Assembly: GCA_963975425.1 (NCBI GenBank)
Contig: CAXBGS010000020.1
Location: 12,109-76,108 of the forward strand
Length of the DNA: 64,000 nt
Direction: 5' to 3'
Source: CAXBGS01 sp963975425
Lineage (GTDB): Bacteria; Planctomycetota; Planctomycetia; Pirellulales; Pirellulaceae
Position 1 is the first letter of the stretch. Each line of letters opens with the position of its first letter. Below are positions 25,256 through 35,025 of this stretch, piece by piece. A model generated the notes under the pieces. That model ran no database searches, was not told the DNA's origin, and was given only the letters and a program-made list of their open reading frames with translations. Made by a program: the position numbers and the translations under genes.

Positions 25256-25725
25256 TGCCGATCTGAGGCTTGCAGTCCGGTGAGATTTGTCGAGCACATC
25301 TTGATTCGTTGGCTGCTGCGATCTGGAGCGGTCGCACTTATCAAAGAATGCAGGAAAATCGCCAATGTCGAAACGGCTTCTCTGACGTGCGGCCGTGCAC
25401 AGTGTCCACATAGGCGCAAAAAGCGTGTTCTCCCGCACGCTGCTCACGAGTCGACAAACCGCTCCAGTTGCCGACGGTGCGTCTTGTCGAAGTCGGGACC
25501 TCCAACCGTCGATGATTGGCTCGGATGATCGGTGTCTCGTTAACGCGATCGAATGGCGAGGAACATTGCGACGAGAATGGTTGAGTGTTCTTCAAGCCGG
25601 GGCCGTTTCAGTCGGTTTCTCCTTTGGTACACGAAAAGCGATTTGGCACACGAAATGCGATCGGGTTTGCGCAGTGGACGAGTTTCCACTGACTCAATTT
25701 CGAACCTCAAACCGGACGGATCAAC
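25256..25725. other. Intergenic region before the DsrE-like gene
   Basis: I see no gene in this stretch. It contains a 19-base tandem duplication at 25624-25661 listed separately. A plus-strand open frame (25395-25844) overlaps the start of the DsrE-like gene and has no recognisable content. Confidence 0.35.
25624..25661 (+). repeat. Two 19-bp direct repeats with sigma-54-like spacing
   Basis: TTTGGTACACGAAAAGCGA is followed directly by TTTGGCACACGAAATGCGA. The second copy has TGGCAC and GC separated by ten bases, as in -24/-12 promoters, with an ATGC instead of TTGC in the -12 box. The predicted start would be near 25671, about 55 bases before the DsrE-like gene. The promoter reading is weak; the duplication is clear. 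Confidence 0.4.
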
Positions 25726-26211
25726 ATGCGACGCGGCGCTGGCATCTTTGTGATTTTGTTACTTGCTTCGGCGGCACTTACGTTAACGCAACACCGGACG
25801 CTTGCAGAAGAGTCTGCTGCGGCGGGCCAAGATCAATCGCTTGACGAGCCACAGCAAGTGGTGGTGCACTTATCGCATTTTACGGATGACCTGCACCGCT
25901 GCTTCATGGCGCTAAAAGTTGCCAACTTGATGCAGGAGCACGGCGCGAGCGTCACGATCTTTTTGGATCTCGAAGGGGTTCGGTTGGCCGAGCGTCGTCA
26001 GTTGCTAAATCTGACATGGGGCCCGGATTCGCCGCCGCTTTCAGAGCATTACGAAAAATTCACCGAAGGGGGCGGTAAAATCGTTGTCTGTCCACACTGT
26101 GCTAAGTCCGCGAGGATCGGCGACGGGTCGCTCAAGCGTCATGCTGAGATCGCTACGATGCCGTCACTGGGAAAGTTGCTAATGGATGCCGATAAGATCA
26201 TGGATTACTAA
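25726..26211 (+). CDS. Exported DsrE-like protein
   Basis: A 161-residue protein with a signal peptide (residues 6-27) and a DsrE/F-like fold: VVVHLSHFTDDLHRCFMALKVANLM, then SVTIFLDLEGVRLAE and a CPHCAKSA segment whose Cys pair is in the place of the sulfur-relay Cys. DsrE-like proteins carry sulfur in persulfide form, and exported versions are found near sulfur genes. It is on the plus strand, 40 bases before the acyl-CoA synthetase/GNAT gene. Function in sulfur relay is a family-based inference. Confidence 0.85.
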   Translation: MRRGAGIFVILLLASAALTLTQHRTLAEESAAAGQDQSLDEPQQVVVHLSHFTDDLHRCFMALKVANLMQEHGASVTIFLDLEGVRLAERRQLLNLTWGPDSPPLSEHYEKFTEGGGKIVVCPHCAKSARIGDGSLKRHAEIATMPSLGKLLMDADKIMDY

Positions 26212-26251
26212 CGTCCTGTTAGCGTCGTGACCAAAGGAAAGCAACTCAGCA

Positions 26252-28960
26252 ATGCCAATACGCAATTTGGGTCGGATCTTTGATCCCAAGAGTGTCGCCG
26301 TGGTCGGCGCGAGCAATCGTGTCGATAGCGTCGGTCACACCGTCCTGCGAAATTTGCGTGATGGTGGATTCGGCGGTGCCGTGCATGCGGTGAATCCCAA
26401 GCACCCAGTTATCGATGGATTGCCGTGCTACCGTACCGTCGGCGATGTAGCCGATGTCGTCGACTTGGCTGTGATTTGTACGCCAGCCCCAACCGTCCCC
26501 GAGATTGTCAGGCAATGCGGCGAGGCGGGAATTCGAGGCCTCGTGATTCTCTCGGCGGGATTCCGCGAGTCATCCGCGGATGGTGAATCGTTGGAGGCAT
26601 CCGTGTTGGCTACCGCCAAGCAATTCGAAGGGATGCGAATCATCGGGCCGAATTGTCTTGGGGTGATGTCGCCTCATGTTTCATTGAACGCGAGTTTCGC
26701 CGGTGACGCACCCGAAAAGGGGCACATCGCGTTCATTTCGCAATCCGGCGCTCTGTGCACCGCAGTGCTGGACTGGGCACTTCAGGAAAAAATCGGATTT
26801 TCGCACTTCGTGTCCGTTGGCAACATGATGGACGTCGGGATTGCGGAACTGATTGACTATTTCGCATCGGATCAAATCACCGAATCGATCATCCTGTACG
26901 TCGAGTCGATTAACGAAGCTCGTAATTTCATGTCCGCGGCTCGCGCGTTCACACGCACCAAGCCGATCATTGCCTACAAGGCCGGACGGTTTGACGAATC
27001 GGCCAAGGCGGCCGCGTCACACACCGGCGCGATGGCGGGCGTCGATAACGTTTACGAAGCCGCGCTGGCTCGCGCCGGCATCGTTCGCGTGTTCGAGTTG
27101 GAAGACTTGTTCGACTGCGCCGAATTACTAGCGAGACAGAAAATCCCCGCGGGTCCTAGATTGGCAATCGTCAGCAACGCCGGTGGACCCGGCGTCATGG
27201 CCACCGACGCGCTGCTGCAGCGAAACGGAATCCTCGCTGAGCTTTCGGAGCAAACTTTGAAGGAGCTAAACGAAGTTCTGCCGCCGGCATGGTCGCATGG
27301 CAACCCGGTCGACCTGCTCGGCGACGCTCCGCCGCCACGCTTTGCGGCCGCGATCAAGTCGGTTTTGAACGATCGAGGCGTCGATGGTGTCTTGGTCGTT
27401 CTGTCGCCGCAAGCGATGACCGATCCGACAGGCGCCGCACACGCGGTGATCGACGCGGTTAGCCGATCCGAAAAACCGGTGTTGGCGTCATGGATGGGAG
27501 GCGGAAAAGTACGTGAGGGCACCGAGACGTTGAATCTTGCCGGGATTCCAACGTATTCATCGCCAGAGAAAGCCGTGCGTGCATTCATGCACCTTGTGAC
27601 GTACGGTCGCAATCGCGAGACCTTGTACGAAACGCCACGCGAAGTCCCGATGAACTTTCCCCTGGATCGTGAACGGCTGCGCGCCGTGTTCGACACGATT
27701 CTAAGCGAAGGTCAGGACTTGCTGAGCGAAACCACGTCGAAAGCGTTGTTGGATGCCTATGAGATTCCAGTCACTCAAACCTTCGTCGCGCGATCTGCCG
27801 ACGACGCCGTGCAGTACGCCGATCGCGTTGGCTATCCCGTCGTCTTGAAAGTCTTTTCGCCTAATATCACTCACAAGACAGACGTGGGTGGCGTGGAACT
27901 AAATCTGCTTGACGCGGCAGAGGTGACGAAAGCGTTCGATCGAATCAAAGAAAGTGTGCGGCAGTGTCAACCGAATGCACGCATTGACGGCGTGACGGTT
28001 CAGCGCATGTTGGTCCGTCCGAACGGACAAGAGTTGATTATCGGCGCGAAACGCGACCCGGTGTTCGGTACGGTATTGATGGTCGGCGCCGGTGGGACGA
28101 ACGCAGAACTGTTTCGCGACCGGGCATTGGAATTGCCGCCGTTGAGTGATCGACTTGCACGTCGCATGCTTCAATCACTGCGTTGTTGGCCATTGCTGCA
28201 AGGCTATCGAGGTCGGCCGGGAGTCAACATCGACCGCTTGGTGAATGTGCTGATGCGGTTGTCATATTTGGTTGCGGATTACCCCGAGATTGTGGAACTT
28301 GACGTCAATCCCCTTTTGGCGACCGCAGATGAAGTGATCGCCCTGGATGCTCGGATTTTGCTGGATCATCCTTCGGTCGTTCATCCGGTTCGTCCCTACT
28401 CGCACCTGGCGATACGCCCGTATCCTGATGAATTCACCAAGCAAGCCAGATTGAATGACGGGACCGAGGTCGTCTTGCGTCCGATCAAGCCCGAGGACGA
28501 ACCGATGTGGCACGACTTGGTGTCGGATTGTTCGACCGAATCGTTGCACTTGCGATTCCGGTACATGTTCAAGGCGACAACCCACGCCATGGCAACTCGG
28601 TTTTGCTTTATCGATTATGACCGCGAGATCGCCATCGTTGCCGAGGCAAATGTTGGCGGTCAACGGCGACTGCTGGGCGTCGGCCGCTTGATCGCTGACG
28701 TGGATCATCACGAAGCCGAGTACGCCGTACTGGTCCGTGATGATCATCAAGGAGTCGGGCTGGGATCACTGCTGACGGACAATTGTTTGCAAATATGTGA
28801 TCGATGGGGTGTCCAGTCAGTTGTCGCTGAAATGGCACCACAGAACATTCGCATGATACGTATGTTCGAACATCGCGGTTTCGAGATTGATCGAAGCCAT
28901 CCCGCAGACGTCGTGCTGGCACGCAAACAGTTGGTTGATGAAAGAGTAGGAAGCGTTTAG
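26252..28960 (+). CDS. ADP-forming acyl-CoA synthetase with GNAT domain
   Basis: A 902-residue fusion with a CoA-binding domain (about 1-130), a succinyl-CoA ligase-like domain with SHTGAMAG (H257, the phosphohistidine position), an ATP-grasp domain (about 470-690) and a C-terminal GNAT domain (about 730-890; DDHQGVGLGSLL is the acetyl-CoA loop). This matches the Pat/PatZ type of protein lysine acetyltransferases, but here the catalytic histidine of the synthetase half is kept, so ADP-forming acetyl-CoA synthetase activity is possible. AAAGGAAA precedes ATG 26252. The next gene, convergent, is a histone-deacetylase-family protein. Confidence 0.92.
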   Translation: MPIRNLGRIFDPKSVAVVGASNRVDSVGHTVLRNLRDGGFGGAVHAVNPKHPVIDGLPCYRTVGDVADVVDLAVICTPAPTVPEIVRQCGEAGIRGLVILSAGFRESSADGESLEASVLATAKQFEGMRIIGPNCLGVMSPHVSLNASFAGDAPEKGHIAFISQSGALCTAVLDWALQEKIGFSHFVSVGNMMDVGIAELIDYFASDQITESIILYVESINEARNFMSAARAFTRTKPIIAYKAGRFDESAKAAASHTGAMAGVDNVYEAALARAGIVRVFELEDLFDCAELLARQKIPAGPRLAIVSNAGGPGVMATDALLQRNGILAELSEQTLKELNEVLPPAWSHGNPVDLLGDAPPPRFAAAIKSVLNDRGVDGVLVVLSPQAMTDPTGAAHAVIDAVSRSEKPVLASWMGGGKVREGTETLNLAGIPTYSSPEKAVRAFMHLVTYGRNRETLYETPREVPMNFPLDRERLRAVFDTILSEGQDLLSETTSKALLDAYEIPVTQTFVARSADDAVQYADRVGYPVVLKVFSPNITHKTDVGGVELNLLDAAEVTKAFDRIKESVRQCQPNARIDGVTVQRMLVRPNGQELIIGAKRDPVFGTVLMVGAGGTNAELFRDRALELPPLSDRLARRMLQSLRCWPLLQGYRGRPGVNIDRLVNVLMRLSYLVADYPEIVELDVNPLLATADEVIALDARILLDHPSVVHPVRPYSHLAIRPYPDEFTKQARLNDGTEVVLRPIKPEDEPMWHDLVSDCSTESLHLRFRYMFKATTHAMATRFCFIDYDREIAIVAEANVGGQRRLLGVGRLIADVDHHEAEYAVLVRDDHQGVGLGSLLTDNCLQICDRWGVQSVVAEMAPQNIRMIRMFEHRGFEIDRSHPADVVLARKQLVDERVGSV

Positions 28961-29049
28961 CTCGATCAAGGCGCCATCCGATGCAAACGCAGCATCTGGC
29001 CAATATGATGGCTGGAAATGACTGCTGATTTGTAAACGGATTGATTCAA

Positions 29050-29985
29050 TTAACGGTGGTTCAAGAGTTCTTCCAGGTGGACGGTCACGCATTCGGCCAA
29101 CGCGTGTGGGTTGTAGCCGCCTTCCAAAACACTGACGAGTCGTCCTTGAGCGTGTTCATCGGCGACTTCGAGTAAACATCGCGTCAACGTTTGGAAATGC
29201 GAGGTCTCTAACCCCAGTGATCCAATGGGGTCATCCTTGTGGCTATCGAATCCCGCGCTGACCATGACCAATTGCGGCTGAATCGAATCGGCAAATTTTC
29301 TTACTTCACGGGAAAACGTCTTGAGCTGTTCCTCCGGTGGTGTGCCGAATCGGACGGGCAGGTTCAGCGTCGTGCCCAAACCCTCACCCGAGCCGATTTC
29401 CTCGGCCGCTCCGGTGCCCGGATAAAATGGCGATCGGTGCATCGAACAATAACCAACGTCAGCCGATTCCCAGAATATGGCTTGGGTTCCGTTGCCGTGA
29501 TGGACGTCAAAATCCACGATCAAGACGCGTTCGAATCCCAACTCTTCCGTGGCGACACGAGCCCCGACGGCGACATGGTTGAAAAGGCAGAATCCCATTG
29601 CTTGATTGGGAAGCGCGTGATGACCGGGCGGGCGGACGAGACAGAATGCGTTTGATTCCTCGTTGGCCATCACACGCTTCACCGCATCACAGACCGCGCC
29701 GGATGCCATTCTTGCAACCTCGTGAGATTTTGCGCTGACCACTGTGTCGGCTTCGATGTATCCGCCGCCGCTCTTCGCAAATTGTTCAACCGAATCGATG
29801 TATTCTTGCGAATGCACATAGCGCAACTGCTCGGTCGATGCCGGTTGCCATCCGGGACGCTGACAACTCGCATCCAACGCAACAAAACTTAGGTGCCGGA
29901 CCGTCGACAAAATCCGGTTTCCGTTTTCAGGGTGGTCACCCGTTCGATGCTCTTGGAAGATCGGATCGTAGTAAAGCAGGGTCAT
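29050..29985 (-). CDS. Histone deacetylase-family protein
   Basis: A 311-residue class II-like deacetylase domain. Zinc and catalytic motifs are present: RPPGHHA (tandem His), FDVHHGNG (Asp and His), SAGFDSHKDDP (second Asp) and the final EGGY tyrosine. GFCLFNHVAVGAR is characteristic of the AcuC/HDAC family. Bacterial members remove acetyl groups from polyamines, acetoin-pathway enzymes or proteins. ATG 29985 is preferred; the longer frame adds poorly conserved residues. It is convergent with the GNAT fusion gene. Confidence 0.92.
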   Translation of the reverse strand: MTLLYYDPIFQEHRTGDHPENGNRILSTVRHLSFVALDASCQRPGWQPASTEQLRYVHSQEYIDSVEQFAKSGGGYIEADTVVSAKSHEVARMASGAVCDAVKRVMANEESNAFCLVRPPGHHALPNQAMGFCLFNHVAVGARVATEELGFERVLIVDFDVHHGNGTQAIFWESADVGYCSMHRSPFYPGTGAAEEIGSGEGLGTTLNLPVRFGTPPEEQLKTFSREVRKFADSIQPQLVMVSAGFDSHKDDPIGSLGLETSHFQTLTRCLLEVADEHAQGRLVSVLEGGYNPHALAECVTVHLEELLNHR

Positions 29986-30903
29986 GCGGTTCCGTGGGCG
30001 TCTTAGGTTGGGTGAGATGAATCGCAGTCCTTTCAACTTTATCAGGTCGTATGCGATCCTATCAGCACACATCAGACCGCAGACGACCCGCACGGATCAG
30101 TGTCGAGTACGACTAATCCATCGCGCTGGCTGAATTCGTATCAGTGTGCAAGTCGGTTGCCGACCAGAAACATGGGGCGAAGTCTACATACGCACACTGA
30201 TATTGATGGGCACGCTTGGTGTAAAACGTGTGCGTGGGGCGTTCCCTCTGACCAGCAACATTGTCGCACGTGATCGCGGGCGTCAGCGGCGGCACGTCGT
30301 TTGCTTACTTCATTTGTGTTTGCTTGATCATTCGTCGTTTGATTGTCGTTAGCTCCGTTTCGATCGCCGAATCGACGTGTGATCGATGATGAGAATCGTT
30401 GGTGCAGCGATGGCTTTCGCCGCCGTGGAGATCGTGATGGACTGAATTTGGTGTTGTGGGACGGGGTGTACAGGTACAAGAGGATCGCTGTTAACGGCTG
30501 CGTGACCGTCGCACCTGACACTCCCTCCCACGACACCAAGCTGGTCAATCGTCTTTCGTGATACTGGTTTTCATGACGCTCAGGTGTCTTTTGATCGACC
30601 ATGTTGAAAGCGACCGACCACACTTCGTCCTGAGCGTGTCTGCGCGACAAATTTTTCGTAGCAACGGTCGGTGCGTCGATACCCGTCTGGCCGTGTACGG
30701 TTTGCGGGGACGGATCAGAGGCAGCGAGAGCAAAATCCCGGTGCGAATGCACTGTAGCGATGCGACCGCAGGGATGGTTCGTGGATACACAGAGGTGCCT
30801 GACAACAGTGTTTGACAACAGTGTTTGACGACAGTGTCTGACGACGACGCCTGACGACGGGGCGACGGTCCCAACGGTCGCGCCGTGCGTGTATCCTGAG
30901 TCG
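29986..30903. other. Long intergenic region
   Basis: Roughly 900 bases without a convincing gene. Open frames on both strands (for example 30141-30914 minus) are rich in Ser, Arg, His and Thr and show no domain. The right part holds a 13-base tandem repeat, listed separately. I saw no RNA gene or insertion element. Confidence 0.4.
30800..30864. repeat. Five 13-bp tandem repeats
   Basis: Units starting at 30800, 30813, 30826, 30839 and 30852 read TGACAACAGTGTT (two identical copies), then TGACGACAGTGTC, TGACGACGACGCC and TGACGACGGGGCG. The gradient of change across the array indicates progressive decay or slippage. It ends 39 bases before the cardiolipin synthase start, so it could lie in its leader or promoter. 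Confidence 0.85.
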
Positions 30904-32445
30904 ATGGATTTCATCTTCGATTTATTACATCAACCGTCTGGATCGGTACTATTGGCTGCCGTTGTGCTGCTGATGCACTTCCTGGCGGCGTTGACGGCTT
31001 ATTACGCGTTGCAAACGGTGCGAACTTCACAGGCCGCCGTGGCGTGGGTCGTGGGATTGGTTACGCTGCCGTACGTCACGTTGCCGCTGTATTGGGTATT
31101 TGCGAGGCGACGATTCGAAGGCTACCGCGAAGCGGTTCGCGAAGTCGGCGACCAGCATCAGCACTCTGTTGCCGCGATTCGCCGTGAACTTTTCACCGAT
31201 CCGCTGCAGCGAACGACTCAGCTTTCGACGCCGCTGGAACAAGTCGCGGATGTTCTAGACACCCCGATCAGTTACGACAACGAATTTCGCCTGTTGATCG
31301 ATGGACGCGAGTTCTTTGATGCCGTTTTCGATCAGATTGCGTCGGCGGAACGCTATATCTACGTCAGCTTTTATATTCTGCGTGACGATCAGATCGGCAA
31401 CCGGTTCGCCGACGCACTTACCGATCGTGCCCGATCCGGCGTGCAGGTGCGGTTGCTGTACGACGAAGTCGGCTGTTTGAGTCTGAGCAACCGTTATCTC
31501 CGACGACTGGAAGACGCGGGCGTTGACGTTCGTGCGTTCAATACACGTCAGGGGTGGGCAAATCGGTTCCAAATCAATTTTCGCAATCATCGCAAATTGG
31601 TGGTCGTTGACGGAGATCGCGCCTTGGTGGGAGGCCTGAACATCGGCGACGAGTATTTGGGGCAAATGGACTGGGCTCCTCGATGGCGGGATACCAGTGT
31701 GGAGATGTCCGGACGCATCACACGTAAAATCCAAGCGGTTTTCGCTGGCGACTATTACTGGGCGGCACGCAAGGACCTGCCAGAAGCGATTTGGCGTGAT
31801 GGCTTTGGCGATCACGATATTGGGAGCGCTGATCCGTCGTCCGCACCGTCTCTGGTGAACACGGGAGATGCGATTCAACCGAACCGTGCCTCTCAGAACG
31901 GCTTGGCCGTGGTATGTGCGACCGGGCCGGCAGACAAACGGCCGAACGCGGTCATGATGTTCGCGGCGGCAATCGGCGCAGCCAAGCAGCGTTTGTGGAT
32001 TAGTACACCGTATCTCGTTCCTGACGATGCGATCATGATCGCCCTGGCGATGGCTAAATCTCGAGGCGTGGATGTCCGCTTGTTGATTCCGTCGGTTCCA
32101 GATCAATGGGCGGTGTTTCTTGCCGGATTTTATTACGAGCGAGAACTGGCGGATATTGATATCCCGGTGTACCGATACAGCGACGGAATGCTGCACCAGA
32201 AATGTGTGCTAGTGGATCGTTCGATGGCCTTGATCGGATCGACCAACTTAGATAACCGCTCGCTGTACTTGAATTTTGAACTGATGGTCGCGGTCCAAGA
32301 TCCTGACTTCGTTTTTGAAGTCGAATCGATGTTGGAACGCGATTTCGAAAAGTCACAGCGCAGCAACGGATCGGGGGCCCCCGCGCGACCGTGGATCGCA
32401 CGCATCGGTACGGCCGTTGCGAGACTATTCAGTCCCGTCCTCTAG
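30904..32445 (+). CDS. Cardiolipin synthase (phospholipase D type)
   Basis: A 513-residue protein with two N-terminal membrane helices (about 8-30 and 40-62) and two phospholipase D motifs: HRKLVVVDG (H229, K231, D236) and HQKCVLVD (H431, K433). The order and length match bacterial ClsA-type cardiolipin synthases, which condense phosphatidylglycerols into cardiolipin at the inner membrane. ATG 30904 is preferred; a GTG at 30889 would add five residues. A linker of about 50 residues between the domains is Ser/Pro-rich. Next gene is ~250 bases away. Confidence 0.93.
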   Translation: MDFIFDLLHQPSGSVLLAAVVLLMHFLAALTAYYALQTVRTSQAAVAWVVGLVTLPYVTLPLYWVFARRRFEGYREAVREVGDQHQHSVAAIRRELFTDPLQRTTQLSTPLEQVADVLDTPISYDNEFRLLIDGREFFDAVFDQIASAERYIYVSFYILRDDQIGNRFADALTDRARSGVQVRLLYDEVGCLSLSNRYLRRLEDAGVDVRAFNTRQGWANRFQINFRNHRKLVVVDGDRALVGGLNIGDEYLGQMDWAPRWRDTSVEMSGRITRKIQAVFAGDYYWAARKDLPEAIWRDGFGDHDIGSADPSSAPSLVNTGDAIQPNRASQNGLAVVCATGPADKRPNAVMMFAAAIGAAKQRLWISTPYLVPDDAIMIALAMAKSRGVDVRLLIPSVPDQWAVFLAGFYYERELADIDIPVYRYSDGMLHQKCVLVDRSMALIGSTNLDNRSLYLNFELMVAVQDPDFVFEVESMLERDFEKSQRSNGSGAPARPWIARIGTAVARLFSPVL

Positions 32446-32697
32446 GGATTCAATCGGTTCCGCTGGTGCAGGTTTTTCAGTGGTTTGATCGTTGTTACTT
32501 AGCAACAGAAACCACGCCACCTCGCTCAAATTCATTCCAAAGCGCAGAATGGATCTCGCCCCGCAGGCTTGCCGGCACGGTTGCCGGTGCACTCAGTCGA
32601 ATAGGGACGTCAAACCGCGCTGCGGCTGATTTATTCGTGATCTGTGCAGTTTTTCAACTTGGCCTCGCCGAAAAACGATTCGATTTGGAAACTGCTC

Positions 32698-33285
32698 ATG
32701 TCCAAGCCTCTCGATCAATTGCTCGAAGAGATCCATGAATTGGAGCGTTCGATTGCGCAGAAAATTCAAGAGAAGAAGCAGGATCTAACTTACGAGATTT
32801 CACATGGTCGTGCGATCTTTGGCGAAGACGTGCGTCGGCGCCACCGAGCGTTGGCAAACCGAGTTTGGCGGACGATTCGCGAATCATCATTCTTAACCAT
32901 TGCGACCGCTCCGGTAATTTACTCGCTGGTCCTACCGATCGCGATGCTGGATTTGTTCGTCAGTGTTTATCAATTCGTTTGCTTTCGCGTCTATCGCATG
33001 CCTCGCGTCTTGCGAAGCGAATACGTTGTCATTGATCGATACCAACTGAGCTATTTGAATGTCATCGAAAAATTCAATTGCGTGTACTGCGGTTATTCAA
33101 ACGGTGTGCTGGCGTACGCCAGGGAGATTGCTTCGCGCACCGAACAATACTGGTGCCCGATCAAGCACGCAAAACGAGCGAAGGGATGCCACAGCCGACA
33201 ATGTTTGTTTTGCGAATTTGGTGACGGCGAAGCCTTTCATCGCAGTTACGAGCAGCTAAGAAAACAGTTCGATGACCTCGTTTAG
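32698..33285 (+). CDS. Cysteine-motif protein with coiled-coil and membrane helices
   Basis: A 195-residue protein with an N-terminal helical, charged segment (about residues 5-45), two close hydrophobic segments (about 62-90) and a conserved C-terminal domain with FNCVYCGYSNG (CxxC), WCPIKHAKR and HSRQCLFCEFG. The cysteines and histidines could bind zinc or iron. The same kind of CxYCGY...WCPIKH domain occurs in uncharacterised proteins of other bacteria; no function is known to me. ATG 32698 is used. The gene overlaps the next, a ZIP-type transporter, by 14 bases, so a metal-related role is a reasonable inference. Confidence 0.75.
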   Translation: MSKPLDQLLEEIHELERSIAQKIQEKKQDLTYEISHGRAIFGEDVRRRHRALANRVWRTIRESSFLTIATAPVIYSLVLPIAMLDLFVSVYQFVCFRVYRMPRVLRSEYVVIDRYQLSYLNVIEKFNCVYCGYSNGVLAYAREIASRTEQYWCPIKHAKRAKGCHSRQCLFCEFGDGEAFHRSYEQLRKQFDDLV

Positions 33286-34117
33286 TCCCCCAGCCATGAT
33301 CGCGTTGAAACAAGCATTTCTTGATTTGCATCCAGTTTGGCAGGCCGCCTTGGCGGGCCTTTTCACCTGGGGCGTCACCGCTGCAGGAGCCGCGTTGGTG
33401 TTCTTTGCAAAAGCGGTGAATCAAAAGTTGATCGATTCGATGCTGGGCTTGTCCGGCGGCGTGATGATTGCAGCCAGCTATTGGTCACTGCTGGCGCCAT
33501 CGATTGAAATCTCGCGTCATCGCGCGGAACCGGCGTGGTTTCCCGCAGCCGTGGGATTTTTACTGGGCGGTCTCGCACTTCTGTCCTGCGATCGAGTGCT
33601 CCCGCATTTGCATTTAGGTTTTCGACTCGATGAATACGAAGGCCCCAAGACCCGGTGGCGACGCAGCACATTGCTCGTACTCGCGATCACCTTGCACAAC
33701 ATCCCTGAAGGCTTGGCGGTCGGTGTTGCGTTCGGAGGAGTCATCGCGGGCCAGCAAGCCGCCGGTATCGCCGGCGCACTTGCGCTGACGTTGGGGATTG
33801 GATTGCAGAACTTTCCCGAAGGCACCGCCGTTGCCATGCCATTGCGAATGGATGGAATGTCGCGTCGAAAGGCGTTCTGGTACGGACAGCTTTCCGGAAT
33901 CGTCGAACCGATCGCCGCCGTCATGGGAGCCGCAGCCGTCGCCTATGCGTCAGCGATTCTGCCGTATGCGCTCAGCTTTGCCGCAGGTGCGATGATTTAT
34001 GTGGTTGTCGAAGAGCTGATTCCCGAATCCCACCGCGCAGGCAACGTCGATCTGGCGACGATTAGTCTGATGATCGGTTTCACCATCATGATGATTTTGG
34101 ATGTTGCGCTGGGTTAG
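33272..34117 (+). CDS. ZIP-family metal transporter
   Basis: A 281-residue protein with eight predicted membrane helices. The paired signature motifs HNIPEG (about residue 143) and QNFPEG (about residue 182), in helices IV and V, identify the GufA/ZupT branch of the ZIP family, which brings zinc or other divalent metals into the cytoplasm. The histidine-containing cytoplasmic loop (LPHLHLGF) is short. The start at 33272 overlaps the preceding gene; ATG 33296 is an alternative. Translational coupling with the Cys-motif protein is likely. Confidence 0.92.
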   Translation: MTSFSPPAMIALKQAFLDLHPVWQAALAGLFTWGVTAAGAALVFFAKAVNQKLIDSMLGLSGGVMIAASYWSLLAPSIEISRHRAEPAWFPAAVGFLLGGLALLSCDRVLPHLHLGFRLDEYEGPKTRWRRSTLLVLAITLHNIPEGLAVGVAFGGVIAGQQAAGIAGALALTLGIGLQNFPEGTAVAMPLRMDGMSRRKAFWYGQLSGIVEPIAAVMGAAAVAYASAILPYALSFAAGAMIYVVVEELIPESHRAGNVDLATISLMIGFTIMMILDVALG

Positions 34118-34497
34118 TCCCCGACACACAACAGCGTTAAACCTGCCCCGTGGAAATTGGTTTGCGACAAGCGATGCGTGTATCGAAGTTTCGTCGTTGA
34201 GGGATCGCGACAGGTGGGCGAAGCCGTACCAAACCGCTCGTGTCTTGAAATCGTGACGAACTGTATCCGCGTAGCGTGCGTCCTTGCACGGTTGTGCAGC
34301 CACAACCCGGCAAGACTGGTCGTCACAACGCAATACCACCTGCAATTCGTTGTGTAACCCGATTTCGGATGCGGTGGCATTCGATTTGCGTTTCCTCTGG
34401 GTGTGAATCGCTCGAATCCACGGGCACACGGTTTCCAGCCACTTCCGCTGACTCGAATGGTTCGGAAGGCCCGCCACCACATTTCGGATTGTTGAAA
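34118..34497. other. Intergenic region
   Basis: I see nothing convincing. The open frame that enters the next gene from upstream (34276) has no signal, domain or ribosome site before its ATG at 34498. Confidence 0.35.
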
Positions 34498-35025
34498 ATG
34501 TCCACTCACGTTGAATCAATCAAGCAAGCATCGGAACCTTCTGTCGGTCGTGATTTGGGTGAGCCAGATGCCCATGCGATGTCTCGGCATTTGGCGACGA
34601 CGATTCGAGTCGCGCTCATTCTGTGCGTGATTGCAACACTGGTGTTGTTTGTTTTCTACCGCCCCGCAGCGTACCTGGCTGCGATTCCGGTTCCCTTGCT
34701 CGCGGTGGCATTGATGCTGGTCGATTTGTTTGAACGTCGGTCGCGATCGAATGCCTTGCGCAAGCCCAATCAAACTGAGATCGGTCAAGATGAAGTCGAG
34801 TTGGATGTCGAAGTGGCCGGACTGACGACCGCGGTAAAAGCGTTCGCCGTGCTGGCGGTCGGAACGTTCATCATCGCGGCGGCGTACTTCGAAGCGGCAA
34901 TTTTAGGGATCGCCGCGACCGCCGTGTTGCTATTGGCGTTGCTGATCGAGCTTCCGTTCATCCTGGTTGGTGTTTCGGAGGCCAAGCGAGACGAACGTGA
35001 AAAGATAACCGGCAAACGAGACTGA
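34498..35025 (+). CDS. Small membrane protein, unknown function
   Basis: A 175-residue protein with a polar N-terminus (about 1-33) and four hydrophobic segments in two pairs (about 35-75 and 112-160), separated by a charged region (about 79-105). No domain is recognised. The ATG at 34498 is preceded by a short purine run; the longer frame is rejected. It is flanked by gaps of 380 and 500 bases and seems to be a single-gene unit. Confidence 0.7.
   Translation: MSTHVESIKQASEPSVGRDLGEPDAHAMSRHLATTIRVALILCVIATLVLFVFYRPAAYLAAIPVPLLAVALMLVDLFERRSRSNALRKPNQTEIGQDEVELDVEVAGLTTAVKAFAVLAVGTFIIAAAYFEAAILGIAATAVLLLALLIELPFILVGVSEAKRDEREKITGKRD

Noticed and set aside
30141..30914. Minus-strand open frame of 257 residues in the long intergenic region
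   Set aside because: It is low in hydrophobic residues, has no domain, and its start end lies inside the 13-base tandem repeats and the cardiolipin synthase start.
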